Assembly (NCBI GenBank): GCA_029255685.2
Contig: CM055319.2
Span: 12,820,747-12,884,746, forward strand
Source: Silene conica
Taxonomy: Eukaryota > Streptophyta > Magnoliopsida > Caryophyllales > Caryophyllaceae
Length of the DNA: 64,000 nt
Reading direction: 5' to 3'
Both the position numbers and the translations under genes were made by a program. The notes beneath the pieces were generated by a model, which was not told the DNA's origin, did no database searches, and saw nothing but the letters and a program-made list of their open reading frames with translations. Below are positions 12,885 through 25,500 of the stretch, piece after piece (position 1 is the first letter of the stretch; every line of letters begins with the position of its first letter).

Positions 12885-13950
12885 GTAATCTCCAGTAAAA
12901 CTATTGACTTCGTTTTTCTTCTATTTTCGCTACTTTTGTAGGTTTTTTAAGTTGATTTTTGTTTTGTTTTCTGTTGTTATTCTTCAATTTTGAGCAGTGT
13001 GTTTCATTATGTAGTTCAATTAGAGTATTTGTGTACTTTTTTCTCGTTTTAGTATAATTTTAGGGGTTTTTTTTCATATTCTTCTTTGATTTTTCGTCAA
13101 TTCGTTAAAAATCTTCGTTTATGTAGTTGTGTTTTACTTAAAATTGGTGTTTAGTTCAATTAGTCACTTTGCATTTTGTTTTCCAGTTAAAATTAGGGTT
13201 TCTTAATTGTATTTTCCAGATTTTACAATTCAACAACATATTACAATAATAGCTGTTATTGTATTCATAGTAGCTGTTATTGTATTCATAATAGCTGTTA
13301 TTGTATTCATAATAACTGTTATTGTATTCATAATAGCTGTTATTGTATTCATAGTAGCTGTTATTGTATTCATAATAGCTGTTATTGTATTCATCATAAC
13401 TGTTATTGTATTCATAGTAGCTGTTATAGTTTCATAGTAGCTGTTATTGTATTCACAGTAGCTGTTATTGTATTCATAGTAGCTGTTATTGTATTCATAG
13501 TAGCTGTTATTGTATTCATAGTAGCTGTTATTGTATTCATAGTAGCTGTTATTGTATTCATAGTAGCTGTTATTGTATTCATATTAGCTGTTATTGTATT
13601 TATAGTTTCATAGTAGCTGTTATTGTATTCACAGTAGCTGTTATTGTATTCATAGTAGCTGTTATTGTATTCATAATAGCTGTTATTGTATTCATAATAG
13701 CTGTTATTGTATTCATAATAACTGTTATTGTATTCATAATAACTGTTATTGTATTCATAGTAGCTGTTATTGTATTCATAGTAGCTGTTATTGTATTTTA
13801 GTGTGTGTGTGTGTTATTGTAATATATCCAGATTTTTACCTGATTTTTGAATTTTAGTGTGTTTTTTCTTTAAATTAGCTTAAATTGTTGTTTAATGGAG
13901 ATAATGTGTGTGTGTGTTATTGTAATATAATTGTTGTGGTTATTCTACAG
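12885..13950 (+). other. Probable 5-prime UTR intron of the Ulp1-like gene
   Basis: The donor TTCAG|GTAATC at 12885 and acceptor TTCTACAG at 13950 bracket the interval, and the start codon lies six bases after the acceptor. It contains the first satellite array. In MULE-C the same donor and acceptor exist (43472 and 42998) but the array is absent. Confidence 0.55.
13245..13800 (+). repeat. 21-base satellite array in the 5-prime UTR intron
   Basis: Tandem units of GCTGTTATTGTATTCATA plus a TAG or AAT variant. Flanking CCAGATTTT on both sides (about 13216 and 13829) matches the single copy in MULE-C, where the array is missing. Confidence 0.9.
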
Positions 13951-13955
13951 TGATA

Positions 13956-16900
13956 ATGGCACCTAAACGTAAGGCCGAGGCTCAAGTTGGTAATAGAGCT
14001 GATTTGAAACGTTCCAAAGTAGTTTTCCGAAGGAAGGGGCATAATATTTCCCCTCCAACTCCAATATTGAACATGTAAGTACACTTATTCTGTTGATGCA
14101 TCACTTTTTTATTTGCTTTTCAGACAATTATTGTAATCGTCTCAGACTGTTATTGTAATTGTCTACGATTGTTATTGTATTCGTGTGAGACTGTTATTGT
14201 AATGTTCTAAGACTGTTATTGTATTCCCTTTTTTACTATGATTTACAATAACAGCTATTATGAATACAATAACAGCTATTTTAATGGTTTGTACACAGTT
14301 ATTTATAATGTGCTTAGACACTTCATTTAAACACAGTTATTGTATTATATAAGTTGTGTTATTGTATTATAAAACTCAGTTATTGTATGCAGTAGTGACT
14401 TCATGGGAGTGTTGTTGTATTTTATGCTTCAGTTTGTGTTTATTTAGCTTGTATGGTTTTTTGCAGTGCTTCGAAGATTAAAGTCAGTTGCCGCCCTAAT
14501 GTCCTAGTCAACCTTTTGCAAAAACTTGGGCCAAACCAGAAAAAGGCAGTTGTTGAGTTGGGGTTTGGTGCTTTACTTGATTTTAAATTGGGTTTGTTGC
14601 CATTGCGTGTTATACCACTGTTTGTGAAGCACTTTAATTCAGAATCTAATTTTTTTGAAGCAAAAGAGATTAAATTCCCTATTAGCAAGGCTGATGTTCA
14701 TGATATTTTTGGGTTGCCAATTGGGGGTGATAAGGTTGAGGTTGTTTACACGGGTAATAGTGTATTATCTTCCCAAGAGACGCTAAAAGATGAATTTAGG
14801 AAGAAGTTTGACGTGAAAGGGCCAAATTATGTAAGTGTGCCTGCTGTGTTTAGTAAAATAATTGAGATGGGAGATGATGGGGGAGATGAATTTAAGCGCT
14901 TGTTTGTGCTTTATGCTATGACAACTGTTCTTGTTCCTCCTTCTGTTTATGGAATCGATTTCTCGCTGCTTAAGGCTGTTCAAGATGTTGAACGTATCCC
15001 TCATTTGGATTGGTGTGGTTACGTTTTTGAAAAATTAGTTGAGGGTGTGCAACGGTGTAGAGGCGGGTCATGTACTTTGCGTGGGTGTATACTTGTTGTC
15101 ATGATAGCATACTTCCACCGGTTGTGTTTCAAGGGTCATTCAATGCCCTCTGAAACTCCTCTTATCAAACATTGGGATGAGGAATCCTTTCTCAGAAGGG
15201 GAAAGTTAGAGCTGAGCTCTGGTTCCCTGGGGAATGGGGAATATATCAGCAATGTTTATCCCAAATGGCAACACTCAAAATCTACAATTGATACTTCGTA
15301 CAAAGGGAGTTCCGTTGTTGGGAGTTCCGTTGTTGATAAACCTGAACCTGGAAAGAAGTATCTTGAACTACCCAACAGTTTTGATACGGATGAGGTCATT
15401 CGATCAAAAGCTTCTGATGTAAGTTTTCTAATTTACATCAGTTATAGTTTCAGAGTAGTATAACAATTATTCTAATTCATATTAGCTGTTATTGTATTCA
15501 TAATAGCTGTTATTGTAATTCATAATAGCTGTTATTGTATTTATAATAGTTGTTATTGTATTCATAATATCTGTTATTGTATTCATAATAGTTATTGTAT
15601 TTATAATAGTTGTTATTGTATTCAGTTTTTCATTCTGTAATACCTGTTATTGTAATTCATAGTAGCTGTTATTGTATTCATAGAAGCTGTTATTGTATTC
15701 ATAATAGTTGTTATTGTATTCATAATAGTTGTTATTGTATTCATCATAACTGTTATTGTATTCATTATAGCTGTTATTGTATTCATCATAGCTGTTATTG
15801 TATTCATTATAACTGTTATTGTATTCATTATAACTGTTATTGTATTCATTATAACTGTTATTGTATTCATTATAACTGTTATTGTATTCATCATAGCTGT
15901 TATTGTATTCATTATAACTGTTATTGTATTCATCATAGCTGTTATTGTATTCATTATAACTGTTATTGTATTCATTATAACTGTTATTGTATTCATTATA
16001 ATTGTTATTGTATTCATTATAACTGTTATTGTATTCATCATAGCTGTTATTGTATTCATTATAACTGTTATTGTATTCATCATAGCTGTTATTGTATTCA
16101 TCATAGCTGTTATTGTATTCATTATAACTGTTATTGTATTCATTATAACTGTTATTGTATTCATTATAACTGTTATTGTATTCATCATAGCTGTTATTGT
16201 ATTCATTATAGCTGTTATTGTATTCATTATAACTGTTATTGTATTCATTATAACTGTTATTGTATTCATAATAGTTGTTATTGTATTCATAATAGTTGTT
16301 ATTGTATTCATAATAGTTGTTATTGTATTCAGTTTCCCATAATGTAATACCTGTTATTGTAATTCATAATAGCTGTTATTGTATTCATAATAGTTGTTAT
16401 TGTAGTTCATAATAGCTGTTATTGTATTCATAATAGTTGTTATTGTAATTCATAATAGCTGTTATTGTATTGCATAATACATGTGTATTGTAATTCATAC
16501 TAGGTGTTATTGTATTGTATAACAATTATTGTAATGATTTATTATAGTTATTGTTTAACGCCTTTTTATTTTTGTTTTTTAGGTTTCTCAATTACATTTC
16601 TTGATGATGAAGAGAGATGTCGAGATATTTCTCCATTTGTACACACAAAGAAAAGAAGCAATGGAGAAAGAGTCTTGTTCAACTAATGATGCTTCTACTT
16701 CTGTGTCATTGGCTTCCCAAACTCCCGCTTTTTTGAATGATGAGAACTCAATGTTCATTAAATACTTTGATTTTATTTGCGAAAAAGCTGAGGAAATCAA
16801 AAATGTGGGAAGTAAGTTGCCATTGTACGACACATTTTGCAAAGAGCATGGAAAAAGTACAGCGGAAACAACGGGGGGTGTGGGCAGTGGTGGACATGAA

Positions 16901-19900
16901 TTTAAGGTTGTATATACTCGGAGTAAAAAGAAGTCTGTGGGCAATCCCATCAATGAAGATCAGGCCGAAGATGGTGATGTGGCAGATCTTGGAGATTTGG
17001 GTGATGAAAGAAGTAAAGGAGGCAGTCCGATAAATGATGAGGCTGAGGCTGAAGATGTTGATCTGGGAAATCTGGAAGATTTGGGTGATGAAAGAAGTAA
17101 TGGTGGCAGTCCGATAAATGATGAGGCTGAGGGTGAAGCTGATGATCTGGGAAATCTTGAAGATTTGGGTGAGGAAAGAAGTAATGGGGGCAGTCCCATA
17201 ATTGATGATTTTGGAGATTTGGGAGATTTGGATCAGGTTATTAACAAAGTTGTTAGCGATAATATTGTTGTGGAAAGAAACCCGGACAGCTCTTTCATTA
17301 ATTCTTTCCTGCTGCATTCCGATGTTGTCCCTCAGCATATATTTTTTGGGAAGGATGGTATAGGCTGTGGGTTAGCATGTGGAGTTCGTGATCCGGAGGC
17401 AGTGGTGGTCTCTGAATTCTTGATTGAGTACAAGGAGCTTTTTGCTCCTATTTTAAGTCTGAGGAAAAATGTGCTTGATTATTGTTTCCTACATGACCAT
17501 GACTTAGGAATGGGGTAAGCATTCTTTTAGTTTTTCCATGGGTTTTTCTTAGTTTTTACTTTTTTTTGCGCCGCAATTATTAATGATTTTGTTTCAATGT
17601 GATAGGGAGGATTTGGTCTCGTTCTCAAATTTCAATATGCTAACTCGAGATGATATTATTTCAATGTCTGCCAAGACTATGATGACATCCAACATTATCG
17701 ACTGTTGGTCATTTTTACTGAATGACATTATATTCAAGGCCGAGAAAGAGTTACCTCCGTCCAGAAGATTTTTTTGGACAAGTCATTCAGTATGTTTTTC
17801 TATTCTGGGGGGGTGTTATCTTAGTTGCTTATTTTTGTTATTGTATTTTGCATGATGTTAATTATTGTAATGTACAATACTTGTTATTGTATTCATAACA
17901 GCTGTTATTGTATTCATAACAGCTGTTATTGTATTCATAATAGCTGTTATTGTATTCATAGTAACTGTTATTGTATTCATAACAGCTGTTATTGTATTCA
18001 TAATAGCTGTTATTGTATTCATAGTAGCTGTTATTGTATTCATAGTAACTGTTATTGTATTCATAACAGCTGTTATTGTATTCATAATAGTTGTTATTGT
18101 ATTCATAATAGCTGTTATTGTATTCATAATAGCTGTTATTGTATTCATAATAACTGTTATTGTATTCATAATAACTGTTATTGTATTCATAGTAGCTGTT
18201 ATTGTATTCATAATAGCTGTTATTGTAATGCATAATGTTAATTATTGTAATGCATAATTCCTGTTATTGTATTGCATAATGGGAATAATAATTATTTTAA
18301 ATTTTTCATAGGACTCTTTATTCAAGTTCATCAATGCTGCTGATAATGAGAAAGATATGTACAGACAAGAAATTTTTAATACTTGGGAAAATGTCATTGA
18401 GAATAGCGAAGGCTCCCTTGACATCAGAGCTGATTGGGTATGTTTTTTATTGGCTTATTAGATGTATTTTTATGTTTTTCAAAATTCTTCATTAATATTT
18501 TTACCGACATCTCTATTTTTTATAATGTCAGATTTTTCTCCCTGTTCATTTTGGAGACCATTTTTTCTGCGTTGCTTTAAATTTTGTGGAGAAGAGTATC
18601 AACTATCTTGACAATCGGGTATACGATGATTTTGAAGATAGTATCTGGTTGGTGGCTACCAAATCTATTGTACGTACCTTTATATTATGTTTTCTTAAAG
18701 TTATACCTTTTTGTGGTTATTTTGTATTTTTTATAATGTTAATTATTGTAATGTATAATAGCTGTTATTGTATTTTTTTACTTGAGCATGACTGACTTTG
18801 TTTTTAAAATTAACCAGGTTGAAATATTTGGTAGATTTCTGGTAAAGGAAGGGCATGAACGAGGCAGCGAGGTCTCTAATTTCAAACTTGTAAATGTGGA
18901 TTTTCCATGGAAATTAGAAGGACCTCAAAACTTAGATTGTGGTGTTTTTGTCATGATGCATATGATGTTTTACAACGGGGAGTTGTTTACATCAGAGTTG
19001 CATGATCCACTAAAAAGAATTATTTACAGAGCTGAAATTGCTGCTATCCTAGTGTTAGCTGATATCAACAAAGAAAGAGAGAGGTTGTTGCCTTTGGTTG
19101 AGGAATTTACAAAGACAAAGGAACAGTTGCTCCCTAAGTTGATTGAAAAACGAAGGTCAGCTGAGATGGAAAACGAAAAATTTGAGGCCACTGATCTGGA
19201 GGTTGCTAGGATATTAGCTGAGAAACTGGTTGTTGATGACGGAACTCCGGTAGGTTCAAAAAAAACTGTGCAAAATGAGCCATTCAGTGCTGGGATAATT
19301 AGATCATCCAGAGGTGGTTCTAGAAGAGCAAACTCTGATGGTCTTGGCTGCTCAATAAATTGTGGGAAGGCAGACAAAAGTATTGTTGTAGTGTCAAAAA
19401 TTATGAAGACTAATAACAGATTGACAACTGGGTTACCAAGTCTGAAGAAACAAGTTATTGACTATTGTTTCTTGGACGATTACACACTTAAAAAAGAGTA
19501 TGTGTCCTTTTTCTCTTTTGTTGCATTTCAACTGTGGGTTCTTTTTCTCGTTGTGGTATTAGTGATTGTGTGTCTTATTTTTTGCAGGGAGCTTTTGTTT
19601 TCTTCTGGAGCTGCTATTGTGGATAGGTCTGATGTTATGTCAACAAAACCTGATGATTACACTGAGACACGGGTTATAACAGCATGGTCAATTGTGTTGA
19701 ATTACATGGAGGTTACAGAGAAAGAATCGCCAACGATGATGTTCCTTAGTTCAGCACACATGGTATTAGTTGTTTTTACTTTTGTGCAGTTATTATATAT
19801 TTTAGCTTTTTTTCATTAAACCGGTGTTGAAAACTATGTCATTTTTCAATTAAGTCAGTTTACATAATAGCTGTTATTGTATTCATAATAGCTGTTATTG

Positions 19901-21078
19901 TATTCATAATAGCTGTTATTGTAATACATAATAGCTGTTATTGTATTCATAATAGCTGTTATTGTATTCATAATAGCTGTTATTGTATTCATTATAACTG
20001 TTATTGTATTCATTATAACTGTTATTGTATTCATTATAACTGTTATTGTATTCATAATAGCTGTTATTGTATTCATAATAACTGTTATTGTATTCATAAT
20101 AACTGTTATTGTATTCATAATACCTGTTATTGTATTACATAATACCTGTTATTGTATTACATAATACATGTTAAGGTATTATGTTGGTTATTGAATTGCA
20201 TAATACAAAACCGTTGTATAAAATTCAGTTTTATTTGTGATAGGCAATTGTTGAAGACATGCTGGAAACCACTCATGGGGTTCTAACTCCAAATGACAGT
20301 GATAAAGACACGATCTTTGAGTTTTGGAATTGTTATTTATCTGAACATGTTGTAAACTCTGCGATCGACGTGGACCTTGTCTTCATCCCGTTGTCCTTAG
20401 ACATGCACTACTTTTGTGTTTGCATTAACTTCATAAACAAGACGGTTGATGTATTGGACCATACATTGCATGCAAATTGGGAAAAGTCTGATTTCTTCAA
20501 ACTTGCAAAGATTGCAGTATGTTCTCTAAATTCAAACTCTCTTTAGTAGTTATTGTATAGTTTTGTATGGGTTATTATATAGATAAAAATGAGTTTTTGT
20601 TAATTAAGTTATTGTAATGTGTGTGTTTTTGATACAATTGTGATTTTGCATTTTTTTGTGCATGTTTTAGGTTGAATTGTTTTCCGACTATCTGGATACA
20701 AGGAAAACAGCAAAAGAAGGGATCTCCGTTAACACATTTAAATTTGTTAATGTTGATTTTGAATGGAAAACAAAACTTATGAACAATCACGAATCAGGAT
20801 TCTATATCATGTTTCACATGCTCACATACGAAGGGAAGCACGAGAAGGGATTGGTATCAATTAAGAAGAAAACGGAGAGGACTGCTTTATGGATTGAGAT
20901 GATGTGTATTTTGTTGATGTCAGATGCCAATTACTCAAGAGCGTCTCTTTTGGATGAAGTGGTGAATTTCAGGGAAAACATACTGAAAATGGAGAAGAAT
21001 CTTGTAAACAAGAGGAAAAGTTCTATGAAAAGGTATAAAAGTGTAGCTTTAAGAGGTTTTGCTAAACCAAAAAAATGA
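13956..21078 (+). CDS. MULE-A double Ulp1/C48 protease-like protein, 10 exons, 1328 aa
   Basis: Exons by eye, all GT-AG and in phase: 13956-14074, 14467-15418, 16583-17514, 17606-17789, 18312-18437, 18532-18669, 18818-19497, 19588-19762, 20244-20516, 20671-21078. Residues 1-40 are basic (KRKAEAQVG, nuclear-signal-like). Residues 41-357 form a domain resembling the N-terminal module of transposon Ulp proteins (DUF1985-like, inference). An acidic repeat with GSPINDEAE follows. Module 1 is a C48 peptidase: His781, Asp798 (NYLDN), Cys858 (QNLDCG). Module 2 repeats the layout with His1157 and Asp1174 (VDVLDH) but Ser1235 where Cys should be (NHESGF). Module 1 could cleave SUMO or a related modifier; module 2 is probably a pseudo-enzyme. 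It converges with the transposase gene. Confidence 0.85.
14105..14400 (+). repeat. Degenerate satellite in Ulp-gene intron 1
   Basis: Spaced GTTATTGTA cores with variable linkers (CTCAGACTGTTATTGTAATT type). A short piece near 14243-14281 is inverted. MULE-C has the same, also inverted in part, at about 42405-42800. Confidence 0.7.
15479..16530 (+). repeat. Satellite array in Ulp-gene intron 2
   Basis: About 1 kb of 21-base units with the GTTATTGTA core. The unit is a multiple of three, so long meaningless frames arise on both strands. Confidence 0.95.
17830..18285 (+). repeat. Satellite array in Ulp-gene intron 4
   Basis: About 20 tandem 21-base units between the donor at 17790 and the acceptor at 18311. 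Intron 4 corresponds to intron 8 of the duplicated second module, which also carries an array. Confidence 0.9.
19862..20215 (+). repeat. Satellite array in Ulp-gene intron 8
   Basis: Tandem 21-base units plus terminal ATTACATAATACCTGTT variants, between exons 8 and 9. Confidence 0.9.
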
Positions 21079-21159
21079 TCTCTTTTTAAATGTTGGAAAT
21101 TGTAATTGTTGTGGGAAAGGATTGTATTTTTGTAAAGCGTAGGAAGTGCTATATTTTGT

Positions 21160-22435
21160 GACAGCTATTGTAATCATCAAAACAGTTATTGTATTCATCA
21201 AAACAGTTATTGTATTCATCAAAACAGTTATTTTAATTTTTGGTCAGACAGTTATATGCAATGTCTCAGGCAGTTATTTTTAATGATTTTCAGACAGTTA
21301 TTGCAATGGGTTCATACAGTTATTCTAATGATTTTCAGACAGTTATTATAATGGATTTTACACTGTTATTGTAATCATTATAGCTGTTATTGTATTCATA
21401 ATAACTGTTATTGTATTCATTATAACTGTTATTGTATTCATAATAGCTGTTATTGTATTCATTATAAATGTTATTGTATTCATTATAGATGTTATTGTAT
21501 TCATTATAACTGTTATTGTAATTCATCATAACTGTTATTGTATTCATTATAACTGTTATTGTATTCATTATAACTGTTATTGTATTCATTATAACTGTTA
21601 TTGTATTCATTATAACTGTTATTGTATTCATTATAACTGTTATTGTAACACATTATATCTGTTATTGTAATACATAATAGCTGTTATTGTATTCATTATA
21701 ACTGTTATTGTATTCATTATAACTGTTATTGTATTCATAATAGCTGTTATTGTATTCATTATAAATGTTATTGTATTCATTATAGATGTTATTGTAATTC
21801 ATCATAACTGTTATTGTATTCATTATACCTGTTATTGTATTCATTATAACTGTTATTGTATTCATTATAACTGTTATTGTATTCATCATAACTGTTATTG
21901 TATTCATTATAACTGTTATTGTATTCATTATAACTGTTTATTGTATTCATAATAGCTGTTATTGTATTCATTATAAATGTTATTTTATTCATTATAGATG
22001 TTATTGTAATTCATCATAACTGTTATTGTATTCATTATAACTGTTATTGTATTCATTATAACTGTTATTGTATTCATTATAACTGTTATTGTAATACATT
22101 ATAACTGTTATTGTAATACATTATAGCTGTTATTGTATTCATTATAACTGTTATTGTATTCATTATAACTGTTATTGTATTCATTATAACTGTTATAATG
22201 TATTACATAATAGCTGTTATTGTATTCATTATAACTGTTATTGTAATACATTATAACTGTTATATGTAATACATGATAGCTGTTATTGTATTCATTATAA
22301 CTGTTATTGTATTCATTATAACTGTTATTGTATTCATTATAACTGTTATTGTATTCATTATAACTGTTATTGTAATACATTATAACTGTTATTGTAATAC
22401 ATAATAGCTGTTATTGTATTCATAATTGCATATGT
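21160..22435 (+). repeat. Satellite array between the convergent genes of MULE-A
   Basis: About 1.3 kb lying between the Ulp-gene stop (21078) and the transposase stop (22594). It begins with diverged cores (ACAGTTATTGTATTCATC) and becomes regular. Both transcripts probably end in or near it. Confidence 0.9.
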
Positions 22436-22593
22436 TGAACTCCAAAAACACGATTTTTAGTAAGTAATTATTCTAAAGTTTCTTACACGAAATATAGATT
22501 CTCAACTATAGTAATCTAAGACAAAATACTGAGAAATTTTTGTATTATTGTAAAGTTGTGATACGATTATTGTAAATGTGTTTATTGGATGCC

Positions 22594-25500
22594 TTATTCA
22601 TCCTCCATTTCATCTCCCTCTTCATCTTCTTCCTCAGGTGCATGCTCAACAAATGGATTTGGGCAGTTTCTTTTGTCATGGTTTCCCATTTGTTTGCAGT
22701 TATTACATAGCCTCTTTGGTTTGCTTGCCTTTTCAATTGCCTTTTCCTTGTTTGATTTCATTCTCTTGCCACTTCCTTTGTTTTTTGCAATCTTTGGTGG
22801 GTGAACAGTAATGTTTGATTTTGCTGAACAACCTAAGAGCATCTCCAATTCTTGTTCCTTTGTCAAGTTCTCTTTTGTTGGACAATTTTTCTCTCGAAAT
22901 TGTAAAAGCATCACACTTAGTTCCTTTATATGGTCTGGAGGCATTGACTTTAGAGCACTTATTGTTGCATAAAACTCAGACCATACTCTTGATAATTCCA
23001 GCTTTCTTAAGTCAGTTGGATCATAATCTTGTAATAACTTTCCATCCAGTCCAAACAAAGGCTTTCTATATGATTTCTTCATCCATCTACTTGCGATGTA
23101 CTTCTCCGGTATGCTAGTCAATCCTTTACCTGATAGTACCCATATTATGTGTTTACAAAGGATTCCTTTCCTCTCAAACATCTTGCATGTACATGTTGTT
23201 TCTTTTGTTTCGGTATTGTGAACAACCTGCACAACAGTATAGTTATTATTGTATTGCATTATAACTGTTATTGTATTCATAATATCTATTATTGTATTCA
23301 TAATATCTATTATTGTATTCATAATAGTTATTATTGTATTGCATTATAACTGTTATTGTATTCATAATATCTATTATTGTATTCATAATATCTATTATTG
23401 TATTCATAATAGTTATTATTGTATTCATAATAGCTGTTATTGTATTCATAATAGCTGTTATTGTATTCATAATAGCTGTTATTGTATTCATAGTAGCTAT
23501 TATTGTATTCATAATAGCTGTTATTGTATTCATAATAGCTATTATTGTATTCATAATAGCTGTTATTGTATTCATAATAGCTATTATTGTATTCATAATA
23601 GCTGTTATTGTATTCATAAATTCAGTTATTCTATCTTTTGTAAAACGAAATAACCTGAAATATTCTACGATTCTTGTAGGCATCTTCAACATCTATATTG
23701 TGAATGTTTCCTTGCTCAGAAAATCCTCTAACTGCACAAGAACAGAGAGCCGCCTGCAATTGTTCTTGGAATTCATAGAAAACAGCGTGTGTGTAGATTT
23801 TGGAGGCATGTTTCTCGATCATAGTCTTAGATGAAACTTGAGGCAATGTGGTGTCACTTGCTGCATCAAGACATTTCTGATTATAGCGTTGTTGTTCCAT
23901 TGCACTTTGAAAGCGCAACCAAAATTCAACAAGTGTGCCATTTATGCTCTCGAATCTTTTGAAGTAACTGTTTTGACTCTCCGATCTTTGTGTTGTTTTC
24001 AAAAGGCAACCTAAAGGCAAATCCCGAAAGTAAGCAGGTATCCATTTGTGTCTTTTGCCATACATGTATGTCAACCAAGTGTTATCATGTAATTCAAAGT
24101 CACTGATCACTTGAACCCATTTTTCTTCAAACTCTACTGGTTCCAAGTCAGTGTCCCAAACAACTGAACATATTCTCTCAACAAAGTCTGTTTCCTTACA
24201 AATTTGTGATTCAACTTTATCAGTTAATTTTGACATTATATGCCACATGCAGTAGCGATGTCTCGCTTTCTTGAATACGGAATTCACCCCGAGTTTAATC
24301 GCTGGATCTTGATCGGTAAGAATGCACTGAGGTTCTTTCATTCCCATACAATCGAGGAACTTCTTAAACACCCAAGTGAAAGACTTATCGTTCTCATGAT
24401 CGACAAGTGCAGCAGCAAAGGTTACTGATTTTTTGTGGTTATCAACACCGGTGAATGGCGTGAAGGCCATATGATACTTGTTAGTGCCATAAGTAGGGTC
24501 AAATGTGATGGTGTCCCCGAACATGGAATAATTTGTCCTTGCCTGCCCGTCTGCCCAAAATATTTTAGCCAAACATTCATCCTTATCAACTTCATAAGCA
24601 TAGTAAAAATTTTCAGAAGTTTCAGCGAGCCCCTTTAAATAGGCGAGAATCATGTCAGCATCTTTGTCACCTATGAAACATTTAATATTTCTTTTGAAGT
24701 TCTTGAAATCCGTCAGAGTTGCACCAATGTTTGCATACCCATTTGATTGTTCCCCCATCATTCTAAATGTCTTTGTAGCACCAATGTTGAGTTTACAATT
24801 GTTAACAATTGTTTGCTTAATGTAAAGGTTAAGTGTTCTTAAATTTGTCTGAAATTCCCTTTCTTTGAGTGGACAAAGTCTGTGATTGTGACCTTCGTAA
24901 AACTGATCAATGACATACCCTCTTATCTGCATGTTATCATTAAATACAGCAGCAAACCGTATTTTTGCCTTGCAACCAAATCTTGTCAGTTTCGTTTTTT
25001 TTGCTTCTACAGACCTTTTTCTCTTCTTATTCCCTTCTGCGTTTTCAGTTTCAACAATCGGCAGAAACTTTTTGCGATCCTCTTTGAAACCATGTCTGTT
25101 ACAGACCATAGATTTTTTGTCTATCAAGCCATCACGGAATCTGGTTTGTGTGTACTTTCTCGGTATGAAACCACAGGCCACAGCATATAAATTGTAAAAC
25201 TCGATTGCCTCCTCAAGTTTTACAAACATTAGCCCCAATGCAGGCTTGAAACCATTTTCTACCATCCTACTCCACTCCTCACTACCACCTGGAGTGTATC
25301 TCATTCCAAGATTATGGACAGTATTATCCCCTGTTTCTGATGCAAATGTGGGTGTAGAGAAAGTTGTTTCATTGGTATTATTTATTTCAATACCTACAAA
25401 CATATTGAAATAAGTTACTATGTGCAGTTATTGTAAGTTTCTGTACCTGTTATTGTATTCATTATAACTGTTATTGTATTCATCATAACTGTTATTGTAT

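Noticed and set aside
15610..16347. Long frame of repeating CYCIHNS residues, and its antisense MNTITVI frame
   Set aside because: It is the 21-base satellite read in frame. The unit is seven codons long, so several frames stay open on both strands; it lies in an intron.
16748..17338. 196-codon minus-strand frame
   Set aside because: Antisense of the acidic repeat in Ulp-gene exon 3; the same shadow appears in MULE-C.
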